60,371 nucleotides of DNA from Novosphingobium album (ex Hu et al. 2023) (GTDB taxonomy: Bacteria; Pseudomonadota; Alphaproteobacteria; Sphingomonadales; Sphingomonadaceae): NCBI RefSeq assembly GCF_022832385.1, contig NZ_JALHLE010000043.1:1-60371 (forward strand), given 5' to 3'. The notes beneath the pieces were generated by a model. The model worked only from the letters and a program-made list of their open reading frames with translations, was not told the DNA's origin and did not search any database. Positions 16,331 to 23,672 of this stretch are shown here, one piece after another. Both the position numbers and the translations under genes were made by a program. Positions within the stretch are counted from its first letter, which is position 1; each line of letters opens with the position of its first letter.

Positions 16331-17314
16331 TCAGACGATGCGGTGCTCGCCCTTTATCCAGCGCACAGTGCCTGAGCTCGCACGCATGACGACACTCTCG
16401 GTCGTCATCTTGCCGCCCTTGAGGTGCTTCACGCCGTCGAGCAGCGAACCGCTGGTAACGCCGGTCGCCGCGAAGATGCAGTCGCCCTTGGCCAGTTCCT
16501 CGAGCTTGTAGATCTTGTTCAGATCCTCGATGCCCCACTTGCGGGCGCGGGCGCGCTCGTCATCGTTGCGGAACAGCAGGCGGCCGTTGAACTGGCCTCC
16601 GACACAACGAAGCGCAGCCGCCGCGAGCACACCCTCGGGCGCGCCGCCGGAGCCCATGTACATGTCGATCGTGGTGTTCTCGTCGGTCACCGCGATCACG
16701 CCGGCGACGTCACCGTCACCGATCAGCACGACACCACAGCCCAGTTCACGCAATTCGGCGATAAGAGCCTCGTGACGCGGACGGTCGAGCACGCAGACAA
16801 TGATCTCTTCCGGCTTCACGCCCTTGGCCGCAGCCACGGCCTTGACGTTTTCAGTCGGGCTCTTGTCGAGATCGATCACGCCTTCCGGGTAGCCGGGACC
16901 GACCGCGATCTTGTCCATGTAGACATCCGGCGCGTTGAGCAGGCCGCCTTCTTCGGCAGCCGCCAGCACGGCAAGGGCGTTCGGACCGGCCTTGGCCGTG
17001 ATCGTGGTGCCTTCCAGCGGATCGAGTGCGATATCGATCTTCGGCCCCTTGCCCGGCGCACCGCCGACCTTCTCGCCGATGAAGAGCATCGGCGCTTCGT
17101 CGCGCTCGCCTTCGCCAATGACGACCGTGCCGTCGATGTAGAGTTCGTCAAAAGCCTTGCGCATGGCTTCGACGGCGGCATGATCAGCGGCCTTCTCGTC
17201 ACCTCGGCCGACCAGGCTCGAAGCAGCAATGGCAGCAGCTTCGGTAACCCGAACCATTTCGAGAACGAGAACGCGATCAAGGACTTTACTTGCAGGAGTC
17301 GGCTTTTCGGACAT
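16331..17314 (-). CDS. glpX: Class II fructose-1,6-bisphosphatase
   Basis: 327 residues starting MSEKPTPASKVLDRVLVLEMVRVTEAAA. GlpX motifs are VIGEGERDEAPMLFIGE, IALDPLEGTTI (metal site, DPxxGT), GDGDVAGVI and GSGGAPEGVLAAAALRCVGGQF. It removes the C1 phosphate of fructose-1,6-bisphosphate in gluconeogenesis and may also act on sedoheptulose bisphosphate. The start ATG at 17314 has GGAG 5 nt upstream. hom lies further upstream on the same strand, with a small opposite-strand gene between them. Confidence 0.96.
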   Translation of the reverse strand: MSEKPTPASKVLDRVLVLEMVRVTEAAAIAASSLVGRGDEKAADHAAVEAMRKAFDELYIDGTVVIGEGERDEAPMLFIGEKVGGAPGKGPKIDIALDPLEGTTITAKAGPNALAVLAAAEEGGLLNAPDVYMDKIAVGPGYPEGVIDLDKSPTENVKAVAAAKGVKPEEIIVCVLDRPRHEALIAELRELGCGVVLIGDGDVAGVIAVTDENTTIDMYMGSGGAPEGVLAAAALRCVGGQFNGRLLFRNDDERARARKWGIEDLNKIYKLEELAKGDCIFAATGVTSGSLLDGVKHLKGGKMTTESVVMRASSGTVRWIKGEHRIV

Positions 17315-17374
17315 GTTCACTCCGGATTAATCCAGGGAGGAAAGGTTTGGCCCGCTTAGACAGAGGAATTGGAA

Positions 17375-17839
17375 TTGTCGAGAAGCTGGAAAGTCCTTTT
17401 CGCGCTGGCCGCCATGGGCCCCGCTCCGGCGATGGCACAAACGGCGCCCCGGACGCCGGGCGACGAGGACCGTGCCATAGCTGAAAAGATGTTGGGGACA
17501 GGCGGCCGGATCATGCCTGACAGGTCCCGCAACACGTGCCTGCGCACCATCAAGCAGGGCGAAATCACGGTGTGCGCCCCCGACGAGGACGAATTTCGCG
17601 TCAAATCCTCAGCGGATCTGGATCCCGAATCCGCCGCGGCCCTGAACGATGGCCGGCTTCAAGCGCCGGACGTCGCCGGTGGCGGCATCTTCAAGGGCAA
17701 GTCAACGATGAGCGGAATGTGCATGATTCCGCCCTGCCCGCCCGAGCAGCCCTATCTGATCGACCTGTCGTCAATTCCCGAGGCACCGGCCGGATCGGAT
17801 GCGGACAAGATCGCGAAAGGCGAATTGCGCGCGCCCTGA
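17375..17839 (+). CDS. Small exported protein of unknown function
   Basis: About 154 residues. A short signal peptide (LSRSWKVLFALAAMGPAPAMAQ) ends in an AMAQ-type cleavage site. The mature part has four cysteines (CLRTI, CAP and CMIPPCPP), suggesting two disulfides in the periplasm. The likely start is TTG at 17375 with AGAGGA 7 nt upstream; a TTG at 17369 is too close to that site. The gene stands alone between divergent glpX and convergent hom. I do not recognise the family. Confidence 0.65.
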   Translation: MSRSWKVLFALAAMGPAPAMAQTAPRTPGDEDRAIAEKMLGTGGRIMPDRSRNTCLRTIKQGEITVCAPDEDEFRVKSSADLDPESAAALNDGRLQAPDVAGGGIFKGKSTMSGMCMIPPCPPEQPYLIDLSSIPEAPAGSDADKIAKGELRAP

Positions 17840-17870
17840 GGCAGCCGCATGCCCGGAAACGGCCAGGTCC

Positions 17871-19178
17871 TCAGTCGCCGATGATCTGCATCACCAGTGG
17901 CTGGGCGGTCAGGCTGTCCGAACCCTCGAGAATGCGCATGGCCTCGCTCACTGCGCTTTCGGGCACCACATGGGTGACGAGAGCGAGGATCACCTCGCCG
18001 TCGTCGTCCGGATCGCCCTTCTGGATCAGGCTTTCAATCGACACCCCGGCATCGCGCATGGCCGCAGTTATGTCCGCCAGCACCCCCGGCCGGTCGGGAA
18101 CCGTGAAGCGGATATAGGACCGGCTGAGACGGTGGCCTGTCGGCGCAGGCTCCATGGCCTCCAGATCACCCGCGGGCATCGAGAACGCCGCACCCTTCTC
18201 GCCGCGGGCAATGTCGATGATGTCGGCCACCACGGCGCTGGCAGTCGGGCCGTCACCGGCACCGGCGCCCTGGAACAGCAGGCGGCCCATGAAGTTGCCT
18301 TCGGCGACAACCGCATTGGTCGCGCCATCGACATGCGCCAGCGGATGGTCGAACGGCACCAGATGCGGGCGCACGCGCTGGAACAGGCGCGGCGCGGTCT
18401 CGCTGCCGTCGATTTCCGCCGTGCCGATCAGCCGGATGACATAGCCCAGTGAACGGGCCTGCTCGATGTCCGCCGCCTTGACGCGCGAGACGCCCATGGT
18501 CTCTACCGCATCGAAGCGCAACCGCGTGCCGAAAGCGATGGCCGCAAGGATCGAGAGCTTGTGCGCAGCGTCGATGCCTTCGATGTCGAACGTGGGATCA
18601 GCCTCGGCATAACCCAGGCGCTGGGCATCGGCGAGCACGTCGCCGAAGTCGGCGCCTGTGTCTTCCATGGTCGAGAGTATGTAATTGCAGGTGCCGTTGA
18701 GGATACCATAGACGCGGTCGATCGCATTGGCTGCGGCACCTTCGCTGAGCCCCTTGATGACGGGAATGCCCCCGGCCACGGCCGCCTCGAACTTGAGCGG
18801 CACGCCGGCCTGCTCTGCGCTCGCGGCAAGTTCCAGACCGTGGTGGGCAATCATCGCCTTGTTGGCGGTGACAAGGCCCTTGCCGTGCTTGATCGCCCCG
18901 CGCGCCAGAGTCAGCGCCGGGCCGTCCGAACCACCGACCAGCTCCACCACCACGTCGACGTCATCGCGCGAGGCCATCGCCGACGGATCGTCTTCCCAGG
19001 CATAGGGAGACAGATCGACACCGCGGTCCTTGGTCCGGTCTCGCGCACTCACTGCGGTAATGCGGATGGGACGCCCAGCACGCCGCGCGATCAGTTCGGC
19101 ATTCGTCTCGATAAGACGAACCACGCCGGTTCCGACAGTTCCCAGACCTGCAAGTGCGATTTTGAGCGGCTCAACCAT
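17871..19178 (-). CDS. hom: Homoserine dehydrogenase
   Basis: 435 residues with three parts: the Rossmann NAD(P) domain (IALAGLGTVGTGVVRL), the catalytic domain (VTANKAMIAHHG; AAVAGGIPVIKGLSEG; YGILNGTCNYILSTMED; YAEADPTFDIEGIDAAHKL) and a C-terminal ACT domain (RFTVPDRPGVLADITAAMRDAGVSIESLIQ). It reduces aspartate semialdehyde to homoserine for Met and Thr synthesis; the ACT domain normally allows threonine feedback. Its ribosome site lies inside a hairpin (19182-19197). Confidence 0.97.
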   Translation of the reverse strand: MVEPLKIALAGLGTVGTGVVRLIETNAELIARRAGRPIRITAVSARDRTKDRGVDLSPYAWEDDPSAMASRDDVDVVVELVGGSDGPALTLARGAIKHGKGLVTANKAMIAHHGLELAASAEQAGVPLKFEAAVAGGIPVIKGLSEGAAANAIDRVYGILNGTCNYILSTMEDTGADFGDVLADAQRLGYAEADPTFDIEGIDAAHKLSILAAIAFGTRLRFDAVETMGVSRVKAADIEQARSLGYVIRLIGTAEIDGSETAPRLFQRVRPHLVPFDHPLAHVDGATNAVVAEGNFMGRLLFQGAGAGDGPTASAVVADIIDIARGEKGAAFSMPAGDLEAMEPAPTGHRLSRSYIRFTVPDRPGVLADITAAMRDAGVSIESLIQKGDPDDDGEVILALVTHVVPESAVSEAMRILEGSDSLTAQPLVMQIIGD

Positions 19179-19181
19179 AAT

Positions 19182-19197
19182 GCTCCCTTTCGGGAGC
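19182..19197 (-). promoter_or_regulatory. Hairpin enclosing the hom ribosome-binding site
   Basis: On the minus strand GCTCCC-GAAA-GGGAGC forms a perfect 6-bp stem with a GNRA (GAAA) loop. The 3' arm GGGAG is the Shine-Dalgarno sequence, ending 4 nt before the hom ATG at 19178. If it folds, ribosome access is occluded. No riboswitch architecture was recognised upstream. Confidence 0.5.
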
Positions 19198-19267
19198 GCG
19201 CCCTAGGGCAGGCTTGGCCGAATTTCCAGCACCTTCAACACCACGCACCCGGATCCGGCCCAAACCG

Positions 19268-20113
19268 TCAGGACAAGTTACGCCGGCACACGCCCAGTTC
19301 GCCCAGCACCATGCGGTAATCCGCTTCCGCCTGCCTTTTCTCGGCGAAGCCTTCCGACACATTCGCGCCGGGCGGCGGCATGTTAGGCAGAAAGCAGGCC
19401 AGGCGGTACCAGGCCAACGTTTCCGGCTGCGGAGGATGGCCCAGATCAGCCACCAGCTCGGAAAACGACACACCCCAGACCGGCGGACCGCTGCCCTCGT
19501 GCTGCACGGTGATCGAGGCCGCCGATCCGTCTTCCGTCTTCAGGAAGATCTGCGTTTCTCCCTGCCCCGCCAAATTCCCGGGTGCATAGAACAGCTCGCG
19601 CACGCCCGTCACCTTCGCCGGCGCGTCAGGCGAAACCAGCGATTTGAGGATGGCACGCAGCCGCGCCTCTCCGGCTGCGGTGCGCTGCCATTGCGCGGTC
19701 GGCGTAACCAGTTGCAGCTCACCCGGCCGGCCGGGAACGGCCCGCGCAAACAGGAACACACTCTGCTTCTTGAGCTTCGGAGGCTTGCCGCGTGCATCAA
19801 GCGACAGGTCGACAAGATACTTGACCGATTCGCCCAGCGGCGCGCTGCCCGTCAGCAGGGCAAGGGTTTTGGCTTCCACATAGAAGCGGCCGTAACCCTG
19901 CTGCCGTCCGGGCGCCCTTGAATCTTCCACGCGCACCATTTTCGTCACTTCCACCAGAACGACCAATCCGGCCGAATCGGCAAGGTCGGCGATGTCCGCA
20001 AAAGTGGGCTCCGGTCCCGCAGGCGCGGCGATCTGCGCCAGAGCCGGAACGGCCGAAACGGCCAGCATCGCTCCGCCCAGAGCCGCCCACAAGCGTTTCG
20101 ATTTTACTGACAT
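19268..20113 (-). CDS. Exported protein of unknown function
   Basis: 281 residues from the ATG at 20113 (GGAG 10 nt upstream). A signal peptide (KRLWAALGGAMLAVSAVPALAQ) is followed by a mixed alpha/beta domain with VVLVEVTKMVRVED and YGRFYVEAKTLALLTG. The C-terminal part has two cysteines (RLACFLPNMPPP; VCRRNLS). It is probably periplasmic. It lies upstream of hom on the same strand with a 90-bp gap. I cannot assign a function. Confidence 0.7.
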   Translation of the reverse strand: MSVKSKRLWAALGGAMLAVSAVPALAQIAAPAGPEPTFADIADLADSAGLVVLVEVTKMVRVEDSRAPGRQQGYGRFYVEAKTLALLTGSAPLGESVKYLVDLSLDARGKPPKLKKQSVFLFARAVPGRPGELQLVTPTAQWQRTAAGEARLRAILKSLVSPDAPAKVTGVRELFYAPGNLAGQGETQIFLKTEDGSAASITVQHEGSGPPVWGVSFSELVADLGHPPQPETLAWYRLACFLPNMPPPGANVSEGFAEKRQAEADYRMVLGELGVCRRNLS

Positions 20114-20481
20114 CGATGACAATCTCCGTGGAAATGCCGCATGTTATAATCACGAGCCGGGACAGGCTCAAAATCGTATGCACTGAGTTTGGCGGAAACC
20201 TGAATGAATTGAGGGTTAACCCTTGAACCGCCGATAAGGCGTTGCGCAGGGGGTACATCGCCGCTAAGGAAACACGCGAAACGGGGCGAAAATACAAAAA
20301 TGCTCCTCGGTCCGCTTGCCCGTCGCACGTTTACGGCTGGTGGATTGTCAGCCGTCAGGGTGGGTAGTTTAGAGTTTCGTCATGGGCTCCACGTCTTTTT
20401 GGGGGGGAGGCCATGGGCGCCCTTGGACTTGTCCGCTTTTTGGATATGTTCCGGGGCTTGGTAATGGAGTGAAGGGTCTGA
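20114..20481. other. Intergenic region upstream of tonB
   Basis: There is no convincing gene in these 368 bp. It holds the divergent promoters of the exported-protein gene and of tonB, plus a 12-bp palindrome AGGGTTAACCCT at 20212-20223 that could be a regulator site. No Fur-box-like sequence was recognised. GAAGGG four bases before the tonB ATG is the ribosome site. Confidence 0.5.
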
Positions 20482-21132
20482 ATGGCTTACGCTGACCAGC
20501 AAATGAGCGGTAACAAGATTACCGCGCTTGTCATTGTCGCGCTGATCCATGTCTTCGTCGGCTACGCGCTCGTCACGGGCCTTGCCTATGAGGCGGCGAA
20601 GAAAGTGATCAGCAAAGTAACGACGGTTGATATCAAGGAACCGGAGAAGCCCAAGGAGGAGCCACCTCCGCCACCTCCGAAGGAAGATACGCCGCCGCCG
20701 CCCATCGTGGCGCCGCCGCCGCCGATCAACATTGCCCCGGCCCCGCCGCCGGTGCAGACCGTGATCACGCCGCCGCCGCCGCCGCCGGTGGTCATCCAGA
20801 CGGCAGCGCCGCCGCCGCCACCGCCAGCCCCCTCCAAGGCTCGTGGTGCATCGCCCAAGGGCCAGAACAGCTGGGCGGCCCGTATTCAGGCGAACTATCC
20901 GACCCGCGCCGCTCGCGAAGAGCGTGAAGGCCGCGTCGGTGTGCGCGTCACGATCAATTCGGATGGCCGTGTCGATTCCTGCTCGGTCTCGAGCTCGAGC
21001 GGCAGCCCGGATCTGGACGAGGCGGCTTGTGACGGCATGACCCGTTACGCCCGCTTCAACCCGGCGCTCGATGCTGCCGGCAACCCGACCAGCGGATCGT
21101 ATTCCACAGCCATCGTTTACAGGCTTAACTAA
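20482..21132 (+). CDS. tonB: TonB energy-transducing protein
   Basis: 216 residues: one N-terminal membrane anchor (about 13-34), a long proline-rich periplasmic spacer (about 50-118, runs of PPPPPP with PEKPKEEP), and a C-terminal TonB domain (AARIQANYPTRAAREEREGRVGVRVTINSDGRV...YARFNPALDAAGNPTSGSYSTAIVYRL). It passes proton-motive energy from ExbBD to outer-membrane receptors. It is the first gene of tonB-exbB-exbD-exbD. Confidence 0.96.
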   Translation: MAYADQQMSGNKITALVIVALIHVFVGYALVTGLAYEAAKKVISKVTTVDIKEPEKPKEEPPPPPPKEDTPPPPIVAPPPPINIAPAPPPVQTVITPPPPPPVVIQTAAPPPPPPAPSKARGASPKGQNSWAARIQANYPTRAAREEREGRVGVRVTINSDGRVDSCSVSSSSGSPDLDEAACDGMTRYARFNPALDAAGNPTSGSYSTAIVYRLN

Positions 21133-21195
21133 TTGACGGCCCGGCCGGGCTGTTGCTCCCGGCTAAAACTGCATTCTTCTTGAGAGGTAAATCGC

Positions 21196-21963
21196 ATGCT
21201 TATCGTTGATATCCTTGCCGCTGCCGCCGAAGCTGCGCCGCAGAACAAATTCGGCTTTGCCGAAGCCCTGAAGCAGGGCGGTTTCATCGCCTATGCCACC
21301 GTGATCATTCTCGGCATCATGTCGTTCGGTTCGTTCTACATCCTGTTCACCAAGTGGTTCGAACAGTCGAAGATCATGCGCCAGTTCAGCACCGTCCGCA
21401 CCGCGTTCTGGAAGGCTCCGACCCTCAAGGAAGGCGCGACCAAGCTCGAGAAGAACAGCGCATGGCGCCAGATCGTCGACGACGGCGTGAAGGCTGAAGA
21501 AGAAGCCTCGAAGCTGAAGGATCCGACTGAAGCGCACGACTGGCTGCACGGATCGCTGGCCCGTTCGGAAGCCTCGATCAACGCCCGCCTCGCTGGCGGC
21601 CTTCCGTTCCTCGCCACCGTCGGCGCGACCTCGCCGTTCATCGGTCTGTTCGGTACCGTCGTCGGCATCTACCGCGCCCTGATCGCGATCGGCCTTGCCG
21701 GTTCGGCCTCGATCGACAAGGTCGCCGGTCCGGTCGGTGAAGCTCTGATCATGACCGCGCTTGGTCTGCTCGTCGCCGTTCCCGCCGTTCTCGCCTACAA
21801 CTACCTGCAGGCCCGCAACAAGCGCATCGCAGAGCTGCTGACCGGCTTCTCGACCGACGTTCTTGCGAACATCGCTTCGGGCGGCGCTGTCAAGCCGACC
21901 GTTGCCGCTGCTCCGGCCAAGGCCGCTCCGGCCAAGCCCGCTGCCGCTCCGGCCAAGTCGTAA
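21196..21963 (+). CDS. exbB: ExbB/TolQ/MotA-type proton channel protein
   Basis: 255 residues. There are three membrane segments: GGFIAYATVIILGIMSFGSF, TVGATSPFIGLFGTVVGIYRAL and ALIMTALGLLVAVPAVLAYN. The GLFGTVVGI and TALGLLVAVPAV motifs are diagnostic for the MotA/TolQ/ExbB family. The C-terminus is an Ala/Lys/Pro-rich tail (AAAPAKAAPAKPAAAPAKS). It forms the pentameric pore around ExbD that energises TonB. It lies 63 bp downstream of tonB. Confidence 0.95.
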   Translation: MLIVDILAAAAEAAPQNKFGFAEALKQGGFIAYATVIILGIMSFGSFYILFTKWFEQSKIMRQFSTVRTAFWKAPTLKEGATKLEKNSAWRQIVDDGVKAEEEASKLKDPTEAHDWLHGSLARSEASINARLAGGLPFLATVGATSPFIGLFGTVVGIYRALIAIGLAGSASIDKVAGPVGEALIMTALGLLVAVPAVLAYNYLQARNKRIAELLTGFSTDVLANIASGGAVKPTVAAAPAKAAPAKPAAAPAKS

Positions 21964-22082
21964 GGAGCGCGGGCCAGCGGAACCGGCAGGCCCGGTTCCG
22001 CTCCCGCTGGGGACAGGCGGCGGCAAGTTGCATGCGCAAACCGCCGCCATCCCCCAGGCAACGCAAGGATTAGGATAAGACT

Positions 22083-22616
22083 ATGGCGATATCCACGGGC
22101 GGAGGCGGTGCAGACACACCGATGTCCGACATCAACACGACGCCGCTCGTCGACGTCATGCTGGTGCTGCTGATCATCTTCCTCATCGCGGTTCCGGTCG
22201 CGATCCAGACGATCGAAAAGCTTCGTATCCCGGTCATCGTGGCAGTCGAATCGAAGGACAAGGTCGAAAACCTTCTTCTCACCGTTTCGACGACCGACGA
22301 TGCCGGCCGCAGCGCTGGCGAACCTGGTTACGAGGGTGCGTCGCGCAACGGCGAATGCCGCATTTACCTCAACAACATCACGCCGGTCACTTCGGAAGAG
22401 CTGCGCGACAAGGCCTTCAAGCGCCTTGACGCCATCGTGAAGCGCGCGGGTGGTCCCGAGGCTCTCATGGAGAACCCGGACCAGATCCCGCAGGTTCACA
22501 TCCGCGGTGACGTCAACGCTCCCTGGCGGTGCGTTGCGGGCGCGATCTACAACGTCCAGATTTCGGGCTACCCGACGGTTGGCTTCATCACCAACCCGAT
22601 CGACCCGAACGGCTGA
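22083..22616 (+). CDS. exbD: ExbD biopolymer transport protein (long form)
   Basis: 177 residues. The single membrane segment follows SDINTTPLVDVMLVLLIIFLIAVPVAI, whose Asp is the proton-carrying residue. The periplasmic domain is longer than in the next two paralogues, with an insertion around DDAGRSAGEPGYEGASRNGECRIYLNNI. It works with ExbB and TonB in the inner membrane. It is 119 bp downstream of exbB and 29 bp upstream of the second exbD. Confidence 0.94.
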   Translation: MAISTGGGGADTPMSDINTTPLVDVMLVLLIIFLIAVPVAIQTIEKLRIPVIVAVESKDKVENLLLTVSTTDDAGRSAGEPGYEGASRNGECRIYLNNITPVTSEELRDKAFKRLDAIVKRAGGPEALMENPDQIPQVHIRGDVNAPWRCVAGAIYNVQISGYPTVGFITNPIDPNG

Positions 22617-22645
22617 CGTTTCGGCAGGAACAGGAGTAATATTCC

Positions 22646-23080
22646 ATGGCTATGTCAAGCGGCAAGGACGATGGCTCGCCGATGATGGATATGAACACGA
22701 CGCCGTTGATCGACGTCATGCTCTGCCTCCTCATCATGTTCATCATGTCCATCCCGGTTGCGACCCACTCGATTGACATCGACCTGCCAGTCGCAACCCC
22801 TCCGACGGACACACCTCCGCCGATCGATCCGGTCAAGAACAAGGTGGTTCTCACGGCCAGCAACGAGATCATGTGGAACGGCACCCAGATCGATGGTCAG
22901 CGCCTGCTGACCACGCTCCAGGCGACCACCCGCATGGACCCGGAACCGGAACTGCAGTTCCAGCCGGAACCCAACGCCAGCTATGAACTGTCGGCCAACG
23001 TGCTGCAGGTCATCAAGGCGTCGGCCGTGACCAAGTTCGGCTTCGTCGGCAACGAGCAGTTCTCGGAATTCGGCAAGTAA
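22646..23080 (+). CDS. exbD: ExbD biopolymer transport protein, second paralogue
   Basis: 144 residues with MDMNTTPLIDVMLCLLIMFIMSIPVATHSIDIDLP, the ExbD membrane segment with its essential Asp, and a short periplasmic domain (NEIMWNGTQIDGQRLLTTLQ, then VIKASAVTKFGFVGNEQFSEFGK). The tonB-exbB-exbD-exbD order is familiar from sphingomonads and xanthomonads. A terminator closes the transcript 39 bp after its stop. Confidence 0.93.
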   Translation: MAMSSGKDDGSPMMDMNTTPLIDVMLCLLIMFIMSIPVATHSIDIDLPVATPPTDTPPPIDPVKNKVVLTASNEIMWNGTQIDGQRLLTTLQATTRMDPEPELQFQPEPNASYELSANVLQVIKASAVTKFGFVGNEQFSEFGK

Positions 23081-23118
23081 GCCGGAAACCAGACAGGATC
23101 CCTCGCGGATCCCACGAA

Positions 23119-23144
23119 GGGGCGGAGCAATCCGTCCCTTTTTT
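23119..23144 (+). terminator. Intrinsic terminator of the tonB operon
   Basis: GGGGCGGA (23119-23126), a GCAA loop and TCCGTCCC (23131-23138, one G-U pair) are followed by six T. It separates the operon from the third exbD. Confidence 0.85.
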
Positions 23145-23203
23145 GTTGTATGGATACGCTGTAGAGTGACGACGGCGCGGAGCAGTCGGAAAGGACATTG
23201 CTC

Positions 23204-23632
23204 ATGGCATCTGCCGCGCCCATTCTGCCACAGGGCCCTATCGCCGCCATCAACACGACGCCGTTGATCGACGTCATGCTGGTATTGCTGATCATGTTCG
23301 TGATCACGATCCCCGCCGCCACCAACAGCGTCGACATCGATCTTCCCGCAGAAGGCGTCACGCCACCGGCAGTGCCGGACTCTATCAAGAACAAGGTCGT
23401 GCTGACGAGCCAGGGAAGGATCCTCTGGAATGGCATCCCCGTGACCCGCCCGCAGCTCGCCGCGCTGCTGCTCCAGACCACGCGTATGCCGGTAGAGCCG
23501 GAGCTTCAGTTCGAACCCTCGGCCGATGCCACCTACGACAAGACGCTGCACGTGCTCGATACGATCAAGGCCTCGGGCGTCACCCGCTTCGGCTTCGTCG
23601 GCAACGAGCGCCATCGCGCGTTTGAGAAATAG
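23204..23632 (+). CDS. exbD: ExbD biopolymer transport protein, third paralogue
   Basis: 142 residues from the ATG at 23204 (AAGG 9 nt upstream; a TTG two codons earlier is possible). INTTPLIDVMLVLLIMFVITIPAATNSVDIDLP is the membrane segment. It is close to the second paralogue throughout (KNKVVLTSQGRILWNGIPVT; IKASGVTRFGFVGNERHRAFEK), so it probably arose by tandem duplication. It lies beyond the operon terminator and must have its own promoter, so it may be made under different conditions. Confidence 0.9.
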   Translation: MASAAPILPQGPIAAINTTPLIDVMLVLLIMFVITIPAATNSVDIDLPAEGVTPPAVPDSIKNKVVLTSQGRILWNGIPVTRPQLAALLLQTTRMPVEPELQFEPSADATYDKTLHVLDTIKASGVTRFGFVGNERHRAFEK

Positions 23633-23672
23633 GCGCTGCCTCGTTCCCCGGTGCACCCGTGCCGGGGAACAC

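Noticed and set aside
20586..20858. Minus-strand glycine/valine-rich frame
   Set aside because: It is the complement of the proline-rich spacer of TonB.
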